Assembly: GCA_030668065.1 (NCBI GenBank)
Contig: DAOUUS010000095.1
Coordinates: forward strand, 1 to 6,308
Source of the DNA: Candidatus Methanophagales archaeon
GTDB taxonomy: Archaea; Halobacteriota; Syntropharchaeia; Alkanophagales; Methanospirareceae
Length of the DNA: 6,308 nt
Direction of reading: 5' to 3'
The position numbers were made by a program, and so were the translations under genes. Below, piece by piece: positions 1 through 5,542 of the stretch. The number at the start of each line of letters is the position of its first letter. The stretch's first letter is position 1. The notes below the pieces were generated by a model. That model ran no database searches. It was not told where the DNA came from and saw nothing but the letters and a program-made list of their open reading frames with translations.

Positions 1-123
1 AATCGTTTGACACTAAAATGGGTGCTGCCATACTATTACCGAATGACAGAGAAGCAAGCGGTGCTGGCAATGTATGCTTTGACTATACCGTTCTGCGTTG
101 CCGCGTTGTTCATTCATGGATGA
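1..123 (+). CDS. C-terminal end of an unidentified protein, probably membrane-anchored
   Basis: The first frame is open from the window edge to a TGA at 121-123 and gives 40 residues, so this is the tail of a gene starting outside the window. The tail begins NRLTLKWVLPYYYRMTEKQ and finishes with about 20 mostly hydrophobic residues (AVLAMYALTIPFCVAALFIHG), which looks like one last transmembrane helix ending almost at the C-terminus. The charged, Tyr-rich stretch just before it would be a loop. I do not recognise the family. An overlapping frame (18-212) is open for longer but reads less like protein. The gene ends about 165 bases before ppsA and the ppsA promoter lies between them, so it is probably a separate transcription unit. 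The call rests only on amino-acid character and could be wrong. Confidence 0.45.
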   Translation, partial: NRLTLKWVLPYYYRMTEKQAVLAMYALTIPFCVAALFIHG

Positions 124-221
124 TTGTAGTTGTGCATGACCAGGATTCTTTGTTTATGCTCTTTGGCATGGGAATACAGTTACATACACCTGGGTGTCCA
201 ACGGGATATTGACTGTTGCTT

Positions 222-229
222 TTTATATA
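222..229 (+). promoter_or_regulatory. Archaeal TATA box upstream of ppsA
   Basis: TTTATATA matches the euryarchaeal TATA consensus exactly. The usual spacing would put transcription start near 250, leaving a leader of roughly 40 bases before the ATG at 289. The bases just upstream (ctgttgctt) are not purine-rich, so the BRE element is weak. A partial ribosome binding site, GGAG at 277-280, lies 8 bases before the ATG. The placement before a real gene supports the call; the start site itself is inferred. Confidence 0.6.
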
Positions 230-288
230 ACTAAAATGAAAAGTATATTAGAGCTTTTTCGTAGATTGTACATAATGGAGAGCAAATT

Positions 289-2730
289 ATGAAGTACGTA
301 AAATGGTTTGATGAAGTTGGAAAAGATGATGTAGCACTGGTTGGGGGCAAAAATGCTTCTCTTGGTGAGATGATAAAGAACCTGCAATCAAAGGGAGTGG
401 ACGTTCCTTCCGGATTTGCCACCACCGCCGAAGCATATAAGTATCTGTTACAAGAAGCAGGTATAGGCGAAAAAATCAAAGAAACGCTGGCGGATTTGGA
501 TACACACGACATGGAAAACCTATTTAAACGAGGTGACAAGATAAGGCGGTTGATAAGAAATGCCCCGTGTCCACGTGATTTGGAGGACGAGATAAGAGCC
601 GCTTATAAAGAGATGGAGCAGAGATATGGCGAAAATGTGGACGTGGCGGTAAGAAGCAGTGCAACTGCGGAAGACCTACCGACCGCGAGTTTCGCAGGTC
701 AACAAGAGACGTATTTAAACGTAAGAGGTGAGGAGGAACTGATGGAGAAGGTGATGGAATGTTTTGCTTCTCTATTCACAAACAGAGCGATTTCCTATCG
801 CGTGGACAAAGGGTTCGATCATCTCAGCGTATATCTTTCTGTTGGCGTGCAAAAGATGGTTCGTTCTGATTTAGCATCTTCCGGGGTCATATTTTCCATA
901 GATACCGAATCCGGGTTCAAAGATGTTGTTTACATCACCGGTGCGTACGGTTTAGGCGAGAACGTTGTGCAAGGTACCGTAAATCCAGACCAGTTTTATG
1001 TCTTTAAGCCGACATTACGGGAAGGTTTTAAGCCGCTCGTGGGTAAGAAAGTAGGCACAAAGCGGAAGAAAATGGTTTATAATGAAAAGGGCACGGGCAC
1101 GAAACAAAGAAAAGTCATGTCCGAAGAGCAGAAAAGATTCGTGCTGACGGATGAAGAAGTGCTTACACTCGCGAACTGGACGTGCATTATAGAAGAGCAT
1201 TATGGTAGGCCGATGGACATCGAATGGGCAAAAGATGGTATGACCAATAAACTTTTCATAGTCCAGGCGAGGCCGGAAACGGTGCATTCACAGAAGGACA
1301 TTGCCGTGCTCGAGACTTATGTGCTCGAGGAGGACAGGGATTCACTAAAAGAAGAAGGTTGGCTGTTAGTAGAAGGCGAGGCGGTTGGTACGAAAATCGG
1401 GTATGGAGAAGTAAATGTAATAGAAAACGCGAAGGAGATACGTAAATTCAAGCCCGGGCAGGTTCTGGTTACTGAGATGACGGATCCTGACTGGGAACCG
1501 ATAATGAAAATAGCGGCTGCGCTTGTTACTGACCGGGGAGGAAGAACCTGCCATGCTGCTATCATTTCTCGTGAACTGGGTATCCCCTGCGTAATTGGCA
1601 CTGTAAAGGGAACGCGAGTGTTAAAGAATGTGAAAAAAGTTACAGTAGATTGTTCAGAGGGTATAGGACGAGTATATGAGAGCAAATTGAAGTACCGGTT
1701 AGATAGAGTGTCTCTGGACAAAGTGCCGAGACCTCGCACCCGGATAATGATGAATGCCGGAGTTCCGGAGAATGCCTTTTCCCAGGGGCAAATTCCGAAT
1801 GATGGTGTGGGTTTAGCCCGGGAAGAATTTATAATCAATTCGTATATCGGCATCCACCCGCTGGCACTGATAGAGTACGACAATTTAAAGAAAAGAGCGG
1901 GGAATGACCGGAAGATAGCGAAGGTAATAAAAGAGATAGATGCAAGAAGTACCGCGTACACGGACAAAGTACAATTCTTCATTGACAATCTGGCAATGGG
2001 TATAGGGCGAATCGCAGCGGGCTTTTATCCCAACGAAGTGATTGTGCGGTTGTCTGACTTTAAGACAAATGAATATGCGAATTTAATAGGTGGGTATCTA
2101 TACGAACCTGAAGAAAGTAACCCGATGATCGGTTGGAGGGGCGCATCACGATATTACGACGAGAAATTCAAGCCGGCATTTAGGTTAGAATGCAAGGCGA
2201 TAAAGAAGGTTAGAGACGAGATGGGATTGACGAACCTAATAGTGATGGTCCCGTTTTGCAGAACGCCGGAAGAGGGAAAAAAGGTAATAGAAACGATGGA
2301 GGCGTTCGGATTGAAACAAGGCGAAAAGGGGCTGGAAGTGTACGTGATGTGCGAAATTCCATCAAATGTAATTCTGGCAGATGAGTTTGCAAAGGTGTTT
2401 GACGGGTTCAGCATAGGGTCGAATGATTTAACGCAATTAACATTGGGATTGGACCGTGATTCTGACCTGGTAGCACACATATTTGACGAAAGGAACGAGG
2501 CAGTGAAGCGGCTGGTGAAACATGTTATAGATGTAGCGCATAAACATGAACCAAGGCGGAAGATAGGGATTTGTGGACAGGCACCGAGTGATTTCCCGGA
2601 ATTCGCTGAGTTCCTGGTCGAATGTGGGATAGACTCGATTTCGTTGAACCCGGATGCTATACTATCCACGAGGTTACATGTAGCAGAGGTGGAAAAGCAA
2701 ATAGATGTACGTAAAAATAAGAGCGATTGA
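289..2730 (+). CDS. ppsA: Phosphoenolpyruvate synthase (pyruvate, water dikinase)
   Basis: This cytosolic enzyme converts pyruvate, ATP and water to phosphoenolpyruvate, AMP and phosphate, the entry step of gluconeogenesis from pyruvate in archaea. The 813 residues are close to the usual PpsA length (about 750-800) and show all three domains. Residues ~15-330 are the ATP-grasp domain, with VRSSATAEDLPTASFAGQQ from 121. Residues ~355-465 are the swivelling phosphohistidine domain, with GGRTCHAAIISRELGIPCV from 417 and catalytic His422. Residues ~480-800 are the TIM-barrel pyruvate/PEP domain: GWRGASRYY from 615, likely metal ligands Glu689 (MCEIPSN) and Asp713 (GSNDLTQ), and the general-acid Cys762 in ICGQAPSD. 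The compact GGRTCHAA motif fits PEP synthase better than pyruvate phosphate dikinase. GGAG at 277-280 supports the start. The 3' end overlaps rpo7 by 26 bases. No damage is visible. Confidence 0.96.
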   Translation: MKYVKWFDEVGKDDVALVGGKNASLGEMIKNLQSKGVDVPSGFATTAEAYKYLLQEAGIGEKIKETLADLDTHDMENLFKRGDKIRRLIRNAPCPRDLEDEIRAAYKEMEQRYGENVDVAVRSSATAEDLPTASFAGQQETYLNVRGEEELMEKVMECFASLFTNRAISYRVDKGFDHLSVYLSVGVQKMVRSDLASSGVIFSIDTESGFKDVVYITGAYGLGENVVQGTVNPDQFYVFKPTLREGFKPLVGKKVGTKRKKMVYNEKGTGTKQRKVMSEEQKRFVLTDEEVLTLANWTCIIEEHYGRPMDIEWAKDGMTNKLFIVQARPETVHSQKDIAVLETYVLEEDRDSLKEEGWLLVEGEAVGTKIGYGEVNVIENAKEIRKFKPGQVLVTEMTDPDWEPIMKIAAALVTDRGGRTCHAAIISRELGIPCVIGTVKGTRVLKNVKKVTVDCSEGIGRVYESKLKYRLDRVSLDKVPRPRTRIMMNAGVPENAFSQGQIPNDGVGLAREEFIINSYIGIHPLALIEYDNLKKRAGNDRKIAKVIKEIDARSTAYTDKVQFFIDNLAMGIGRIAAGFYPNEVIVRLSDFKTNEYANLIGGYLYEPEESNPMIGWRGASRYYDEKFKPAFRLECKAIKKVRDEMGLTNLIVMVPFCRTPEEGKKVIETMEAFGLKQGEKGLEVYVMCEIPSNVILADEFAKVFDGFSIGSNDLTQLTLGLDRDSDLVAHIFDERNEAVKRLVKHVIDVAHKHEPRRKIGICGQAPSDFPEFAEFLVECGIDSISLNPDAILSTRLHVAEVEKQIDVRKNKSD
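2686..2692 (+). promoter_or_regulatory. Ribosome binding site of rpo7 inside ppsA
   Basis: GAGGTGG lies 12 bases before the ATG at 2705, inside the coding end of ppsA. It matches the archaeal anti-Shine-Dalgarno well (GAGGTG of GGAGGTGAT). It supports the overlapping start at 2705 and translation of rpo7 from a message shared with ppsA. Confidence 0.6.
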
Positions 2731-3283
2731 TGTGGTGAGGGTGCCGCCAGAGAGATTGGGTGGCGATCAGCGGCTTGTCGTGAAGGAGATGTTACAGGAT
2801 AAGCTGGAAGGGCGGATGGATAAAATGGTAGGGATGTTCCTTGCGATACTGGATGTTGTGAAGACAGAAGAAGGGCGGATAATGATAGGAGATGGTGGCG
2901 TTTATTACGAAACGACCTTTGATGTGCTCGTCTTTAGACCCCAGATGCAGGAGATAGTGGAAGGGGAAGTGGCAGAAATAGTAGAATTTGGCGCTTTTGT
3001 TGAGATAGGACCTTTAGACGGTTTGTTACATATCAGTCAGATCACAGACGAATATATCTCGTATGACGAAAAAGGGGTAAAACTCATTACTAAGGAAACT
3101 AATAGAACGTTAGGAGAAGGAGACAAAGTGCGAGCGAGAATAGTTGCGATTTCGTTGAACGAGAAGGACCCGGGAGATAGTAAGATAGGTTTGACGATGC
3201 GGCAGCCAGGACTGGGGAAGATCGAATGGATAGAAGAAGAGCGAGAGAAAGAGCTGAAGGTGGCAGAGGGGAAAACAGAGTGA
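2705..3283 (+). CDS. rpo7: DNA-directed RNA polymerase subunit E' (Rpo7, Rpb7 homologue)
   Basis: Rpo7 pairs with Rpo4 to form the stalk of archaeal RNA polymerase, which helps open complex formation and binds the emerging RNA. The 192 residues are of normal length (about 185-190). The N-terminus MYVKIRAIDVVRVPPERLG is the typical family start and fixes the ATG at 2705. The N-terminal tip domain spans ~1-80, including the conserved GDGG...YYETTFDVLVFRP segment (62-79). An S1/OB RNA-binding fold follows at ~84-166, with GEVAEIVEFGAFVEIGPLDG and then GLLHISQI. The tail after ~170 is highly charged (EEEREKELK). The gene overlaps ppsA by 26 bases, which suggests translational coupling to a metabolic gene, an unusual partner. 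spt4 follows after 116 bases. Confidence 0.95.
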   Translation: MYVKIRAIDVVRVPPERLGGDQRLVVKEMLQDKLEGRMDKMVGMFLAILDVVKTEEGRIMIGDGGVYYETTFDVLVFRPQMQEIVEGEVAEIVEFGAFVEIGPLDGLLHISQITDEYISYDEKGVKLITKETNRTLGEGDKVRARIVAISLNEKDPGDSKIGLTMRQPGLGKIEWIEEEREKELKVAEGKTE

Positions 3284-3320
3284 GCATGCAGATATTAATC
3301 CTGAAACATGCTCTTTGAAA

Positions 3321-3328
3321 TAAATATT
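3321..3328 (+). promoter_or_regulatory. Possible weak promoter upstream of spt4
   Basis: The 116-base gap between rpo7 and spt4 is AT-rich, and TAAATATT with the A-rich sequence before it is the nearest thing to a TATA box. A start near 3350 would leave a leader of about 50 bases. The match is imperfect and spt4 could equally be read from the ppsA-rpo7 transcript. A 6-bp inverted repeat (AACCTT at 3332-3337, AAGGTT at 3350-3355) lies just after it. Confidence 0.25.
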
Positions 3329-3371
3329 AACAACCTTTATTTGGAAAAGAAGGTTTGGCTAAAAGTACCGC

Positions 3372-3377
3372 TTTTTT
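3372..3377 (+). terminator. Short T tract, possible leaky terminator before spt4
   Basis: Six T residues end 22 bases before the spt4 start. Archaeal RNA polymerase can stop at T-rich stretches without a hairpin, so this could partly end the ppsA-rpo7 message. One short tract is weak evidence, and it is followed at once by an A-rich run that forms the spt4 leader. Confidence 0.2.
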
Positions 3378-3399
3378 GTAAAAAAACTAAAAAAGAGTC

Positions 3400-3585
3400 A
3401 TGGATAGGGCATGTAGGGATTGTCATAGGATAATAGAAGAGGGAAAAACGGTCTGCAAATGCGGCTCTAATTCGATCAGTAGAGATTGGAACGGTTACGT
3501 TGTGATTGTAGATGTTGAAGGTTCAGAGATAGCGAAGAAGATGGAACTAAAAAACGAAGGGCGGTACGCATTAAAAGTGAGGTAA
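3400..3585 (+). CDS. spt4: Transcription elongation factor Spt4 (RpoE'')
   Basis: Spt4 binds the NGN domain of Spt5 and forms the clamp that keeps archaeal RNA polymerase processive. At 61 residues it is the usual size for archaeal Spt4. The zinc site is complete: Cys5-X2-Cys8 and Cys19-X-Cys21. The S-x-S-x-D-W-N-G segment (25-32) and the C-terminal GRYALKV are typical of the family. The leader is A-rich with little Shine-Dalgarno character. The gene was formerly called an RNA polymerase subunit (E''), and its place next to rpo7 and rps24e is common in archaea. In several euryarchaea a dephospho-CoA kinase (DUF359) gene sits between spt4 and rps24e; here the gap is 6 bases, so it is absent from this site. 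Confidence 0.93.
   Translation: MDRACRDCHRIIEEGKTVCKCGSNSISRDWNGYVVIVDVEGSEIAKKMELKNEGRYALKVR
3579..3583 (+). promoter_or_regulatory. Ribosome binding site of rps24e overlapping the spt4 stop
   Basis: GAGGT, 8 bases before the ATG at 3592, shares a base with the spt4 stop codon TAA (3583-3585). This favours 3592 over the later in-frame ATG at 3628 and couples eS24 translation to that of Spt4. Confidence 0.6.
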
Positions 3586-3591
3586 AGAAAG

Positions 3592-3909
3592 ATGGAGATA
3601 GAAATTTCGGAGAAGAGGGATAACAAAATGTTGAATAGGACGGAAGTGTTTTTCCTGTTAAAGTACAAAGGGGAAGGCAAAGGGGAAGGTGCGTCACCAA
3701 GTAGAGAAGCAGCACGTAGTGTATTAATAAAAGAGCTTCGGTGCGGTTCCAACCTGCTTGTAATAGATTGGATGAAACAGGAATTTGGTAAACGAGAAAC
3801 GGTAGGCTATGCAAAGGTATATGAAACTGAAGATAGGTTAAAAGAGATAGAGCATGAACATATACTAGAGCGGAATTTTGGCGCAGCAGAGGGTAAAAAA
3901 GGAGAATAG
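3592..3909 (+). CDS. rps24e: Small-subunit ribosomal protein eS24
   Basis: This is a component of the archaeal and eukaryotic 30S/40S subunit, without a bacterial counterpart. The 105 residues show the family pattern: MEIEISEKRDNKMLNRTEV at the N-terminus, the SPSREAAR helix start (35-42), VIDWMKQEFGKRETVGYAKVY (57-77), and RLKEIEHEHILERN (82-95). The SPSR segment is preceded by an extra KGEGKGEG stretch (26-33) made by a 12-base tandem duplication, so the loop between the strand and the helix is longer than usual. The start is set by the GAGGT ribosome binding site and by the family N-terminus. It lies 6 bases after spt4 and 5 bases before rps27ae, clearly one transcript. Confidence 0.95.
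   Translation: MEIEISEKRDNKMLNRTEVFFLLKYKGEGKGEGASPSREAARSVLIKELRCGSNLLVIDWMKQEFGKRETVGYAKVYETEDRLKEIEHEHILERNFGAAEGKKGE
3667..3690 (+). repeat. 12-base tandem duplication within rps24e
   Basis: AAAGGGGAAGGC (3667-3678) is followed at once by AAAGGGGAAGGT (3679-3690), 11 of 12 bases identical and in frame. It encodes Lys-Gly-Glu-Gly twice (residues 26-33). The length keeps the frame, so the effect is a four-residue extension of a surface loop. Confidence 0.85.
3901..3904 (+). promoter_or_regulatory. Ribosome binding site of rps27ae inside rps24e
   Basis: GGAG in the last codons of rps24e lies 10 bases before the ATG at 3915. It supports this start and a coupled ribosomal-protein message. 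Confidence 0.5.
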
Positions 3910-3914
3910 AGAAT

Positions 3915-4082
3915 ATGGCAGCAATACATACGCTTTATGAAGTGGTAGAAGAAAAGGGTGCAGTGAAATTACGAAGGAAGCGGAAGGTGTGCCCCCGGTG
4001 CGGTGCCGGCGTGTTTTTAGGCGAGCATAAAGACCGGTATTCATGCGGTAAGTGCAGTTACACCGAATACAAGAAGAAATAG
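3915..4082 (+). CDS. rps27ae: Small-subunit ribosomal protein eS27 (S27Ae), zinc-ribbon type
   Basis: The product is 55 residues, normal for archaeal S27Ae, which corresponds to the ribosomal part of the eukaryotic ubiquitin-S27a fusion. The N-terminus reads MAAIHTLYEVVEEKGAVKLR. A basic stretch (RRKRK) leads into a four-cysteine zinc ribbon: Cys26-X2-Cys29 and Cys44-X2-Cys47, within CPRCGAGVFLGEHKDRYSC and GKCSYTEYKKK. Every zinc ligand is present, and the EHKDRYSCGKC core is the family hallmark. The stop is TAG at 4080-4082. It is the last gene of the spt4-rps24e-rps27ae cluster. In many archaea the Kae1/Bud32 gene follows; here a long non-coding stretch follows instead. Confidence 0.95.
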   Translation: MAAIHTLYEVVEEKGAVKLRRKRKVCPRCGAGVFLGEHKDRYSCGKCSYTEYKKK

Positions 4083-4145
4083 CGGGCGGTATAGATCGTC
4101 CATCATATTTCTAATTCGCCGTTATTGCCCTGTTAATGCAACAAT

Positions 4146-4215
4146 TGATTAATGGCACAGATCAACGCTGATTAACGCAGAAGAAAACAAATCCGTGTGC
4201 CTCTTGCGTCTTAAA
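4146..4215. repeat. GATYAACG-type intergenic repeat block with inverted arms
   Basis: Three near-copies of one 8-base word stand close together: GATTAATG (4147-4154), GATCAACG (4160-4167) and GATTAACG (4170-4177). The block also contains inverted arms GGCACA (4154-4159) and TGTGCC (4196-4201), extended past a two-base bulge by GAT (4160-4162) and ATC (4191-4193). The right arm (AAATCCGTGTGCCTC...GCGTCTTAAAT) looks like a diverged copy of the same motif in reverse. From memory, words of this kind (CACAGATTAACGCAGATT and relatives) recur between genes in many archaea and bacteria with no known role. I could not check copy number here. Confidence 0.5.
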
Positions 4216-4231
4216 TCGGTGGAAGTAGTTT

Positions 4232-4239
4232 TTTATATA
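4232..4239 (+). promoter_or_regulatory. TATA box with no gene immediately downstream
   Basis: TTTATATA is identical to the box before ppsA and would start transcription near 4260. The nearest convincing gene begins at 4594, so the product would be a non-coding RNA or a leader of over 300 bases for the membrane-protein gene, which has its own nearer promoter. The box overlaps a T6 tract (4229-4234) that may instead end the ribosomal message, and AT-rich intergenic DNA can give such boxes by chance. Confidence 0.4.
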
Positions 4240-4282
4240 CTAAAAAATAAAATCGCCACTGTGCATTTACGAGGTCAGCATC

Positions 4283-4308
4283 AATAGTCACTATTTTGAA
4301 AAACTATT
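4283..4308. promoter_or_regulatory. Operator-like dyad with a third half-site
   Basis: AATAGT (4283-4288), a single C, and ACTATT (4290-4295) form a perfect 6+1+6 dyad. A second ACTATT follows at 4303-4308, 13 bases after the first. With a one-base centre it cannot form a good RNA hairpin by itself, so a protein-binding site is more likely. It lies about 45 bases downstream of the TATA box at 4232, where a bound repressor could block early transcription. The binding role is inferred. Confidence 0.35.
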
Positions 4309-4446
4309 CTTAAAAGTGTTAGTATTATGGGCAAAAAATTGCGATTCCATCGCTTAAAGGTACCTATAAGAACTACCCTTGGTTCCCCTATTCTTCATTT
4401 GCCCGTTCTAACGTATCCCCGTCTGCCAGTCATTACGTAATTAATA

Positions 4447-4486
4447 GCAGTTCCTGGGGTTAGCGGATACGCTAAGTACTAATTGC
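4447..4486. other. Nested hairpin, possible structured RNA element
   Basis: An inner perfect 6-bp stem, TTAGCG (4460-4465) and CGCTAA (4470-4475), closes a GATA tetraloop. Outside it, GCAGTT (4447-4452) can pair with AATTGC (4481-4486) with one G-T pair, giving a two-tier structure with internal loops. It lies upstream of the promoter at 4518, so it would be in RNA only if transcription begins earlier, for example from the box at 4232. The same inverted bases could be a DNA binding site. Confidence 0.3.
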
Positions 4487-4508
4487 AAAAGTAGCAACCG
4501 TAAAAAAC

Positions 4509-4525
4509 CGAAAAGTATTTATATA
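4509..4525 (+). promoter_or_regulatory. Strong archaeal BRE/TATA promoter of the membrane-protein genes
   Basis: A purine-rich BRE-like stretch, CGAAAAGTA (4509-4517), is joined directly to a perfect TATA box, TTTATATA (4518-4525). The expected start is near 4546-4551, leaving a leader of roughly 45 bases before the ATG at 4594. It is the most complete promoter in the window. The spacing to the next gene strengthens the call. Confidence 0.75.
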
Positions 4526-4593
4526 CCATTCTTGTATTCAAGATATAGCAAAGCGTATTAAAAGGTAGAAGAGGCAAGAGCGGAAAGATAAAA

Positions 4594-5538
4594 ATGGGCA
4601 CGACTGGAAAACTTGAAGAGATAATAATGGATTGGAAAACTTTAGCCGTGATAGCGCTTGTGACGATTGGATGGCGAACTTTCATAGGCATTGACAAACA
4701 GATAGAGCTTTGGGAGAGCGTTTGCTCTGGTGTTGTTCTCCTCATACTGGGCTGGTTTATATTCTTTTACCTTTATCTTCTGTCCCGGAGAGAGACGAGC
4801 TGGATAATCTCAAATAAGCTGGCTCAGGGAATTGCCATTAGCACATTTGCCTTAAATTTTTATGTTCTTATTTACTATGGGATGAGATGGTATAGGTTAT
4901 GGACTGAAACCGAGGTTTATGTACCTCGGGATTATCTCCTTCGTGATGTGAGATACGCCATGTTGGTGCTGGCGTATTGTGGCATAATATGGGCAACAGG
5001 GCACCTACAAAAGATGCACGATAATTACCTGTTGAGAACCGCGGATATGCCGGAGAAGCGAAAAGGGGGCGCGGGCGAAGCAATGTTCAGTATACTAACT
5101 GATGAACGGTCAGTAATAATAATCTTGGGTTTGGTATTCTTATGGCGAGCAATCATAAGTTTCGACAAACAGGTAGTTCTCTGGGAGAGTATGTGCTCGG
5201 GGATGGCGATGATCATGCTGGGTTGGATTCTCTTAGGTTACATATTTTCATTATCATTAAGGACAACCAGACCAACAGTTGCAAAGATATATCAAGGCTT
5301 TGCCTTTTCTCTATTCGCGGTAAACATCTATGTTATCGTTTACTACGGCATGAGGTGGTATAAATTGATATACCTTACAGCTTCAGAAGCGGCTTTAGCA
5401 CCGTTGGATTTTATTTTAAGGGATATACGATATTTTGTGTTGGCGATCTTTTATTGCACAACAATCGTGTTAGCCAAGTATCTGGAAAGGGCATCTGAAG
5501 AATGTGAGTTCTTGATTAAGAAGGCAGAGGCGGAGTAA
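4594..5538 (+). CDS. Multi-pass membrane protein made of two repeated four-helix modules, family not recognised
   Basis: The 314 residues are two copies of one module with a period of about 157-159. Module 1 has W27-R28, D34, W40-E41-S42, C44-S45-G46, G53-W54, N88, YYGMRW (94-99), P111-x-D113 and R117-D118-x-R120-Y121. Module 2 repeats this at W184-R185, D191, W197-E198-S199, C201-S202-G203, G210-W211, N244, YYGMRW (250-255), P270-x-D272 and R276-D277-x-R279-Y280. Each has about four hydrophobic helices (roughly 16-33, 43-63, 76-95, 119-139; then 174-190, 200-222, 234-256, 279-297), so about eight in all. A charged linker (~145-165) joins the halves, and no signal peptide is seen. The ribosome binding site is weak. 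ATG 4594 is preferred over 4627 because it aligns without gaps with the next gene, both having WR at 27-28. The conserved Trp, Arg, Asp and Glu near the helix ends hint at a shared binding or gating site; function unknown. Confidence 0.85.
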   Translation: MGTTGKLEEIIMDWKTLAVIALVTIGWRTFIGIDKQIELWESVCSGVVLLILGWFIFFYLYLLSRRETSWIISNKLAQGIAISTFALNFYVLIYYGMRWYRLWTETEVYVPRDYLLRDVRYAMLVLAYCGIIWATGHLQKMHDNYLLRTADMPEKRKGGAGEAMFSILTDERSVIIILGLVFLWRAIISFDKQVVLWESMCSGMAMIMLGWILLGYIFSLSLRTTRPTVAKIYQGFAFSLFAVNIYVIVYYGMRWYKLIYLTASEAALAPLDFILRDIRYFVLAIFYCTTIVLAKYLERASEECEFLIKKAEAE

Positions 5539-5542
5539 CAAT

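Larger units (their letters stand above)
4083..4593. other. 511-base intergenic region with repeats, palindromes and two promoters
   Basis: No frame on either strand gives a convincing protein. The stretch separates the ribosomal cluster from the membrane-protein genes. In order it holds a GATYAACG-type repeat block (about 4146-4215), a T6 tract (4229-4234) merging into a TATA box (4232-4239), a dyad with an extra half-site (4283-4308), a small hairpin GCGAT-TCC-ATCGC (4341-4353), a perfect palindrome ATTACGTAAT (4432-4441), a nested hairpin (4447-4486) and a strong promoter (4509-4525). A 37-codon open frame (4327-4440) has no ribosome binding site. I saw no tRNA-like or C/D-box features. 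Confidence 0.7.

Noticed and set aside
181..200. Small inverted repeat ACACC-TG-GGTGT upstream of ppsA
   Set aside because: The loop is only two bases and the arms five, so it would be a poor hairpin, and no T run follows to make it a terminator of the upstream gene.
18..212. 64-codon open frame with ATG at 18 on the plus strand
   Set aside because: Its protein is rich in Cys and His without any family pattern, and the overlapping first frame (1-123) reads better as the end of a membrane protein. No ribosome binding site precedes it.
1317..1988. Long open frame on the minus strand within ppsA (223 codons)
   Set aside because: It lies entirely opposite a clear, complete PEP synthase gene and has the composition expected of an antisense shadow.
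4083..4593. CRISPR array, tRNA or C/D-box RNA in the long gap
   Set aside because: No regularly spaced repeats with spacers, no T-loop or cloverleaf pattern, and no properly spaced C and D boxes. A TGATG next to CTGA on the minus strand near 4274-4283 is too close together to be a guide RNA.
4627..4629. Alternative start (Met12) for the first membrane-protein gene
   Set aside because: Starting at 4594 aligns the protein with the second gene without gaps, WR at 27-28 in both. The later ATG would drop the EEII segment that resembles REII in the second protein. Ribosome binding sites are weak for both, so some doubt remains.
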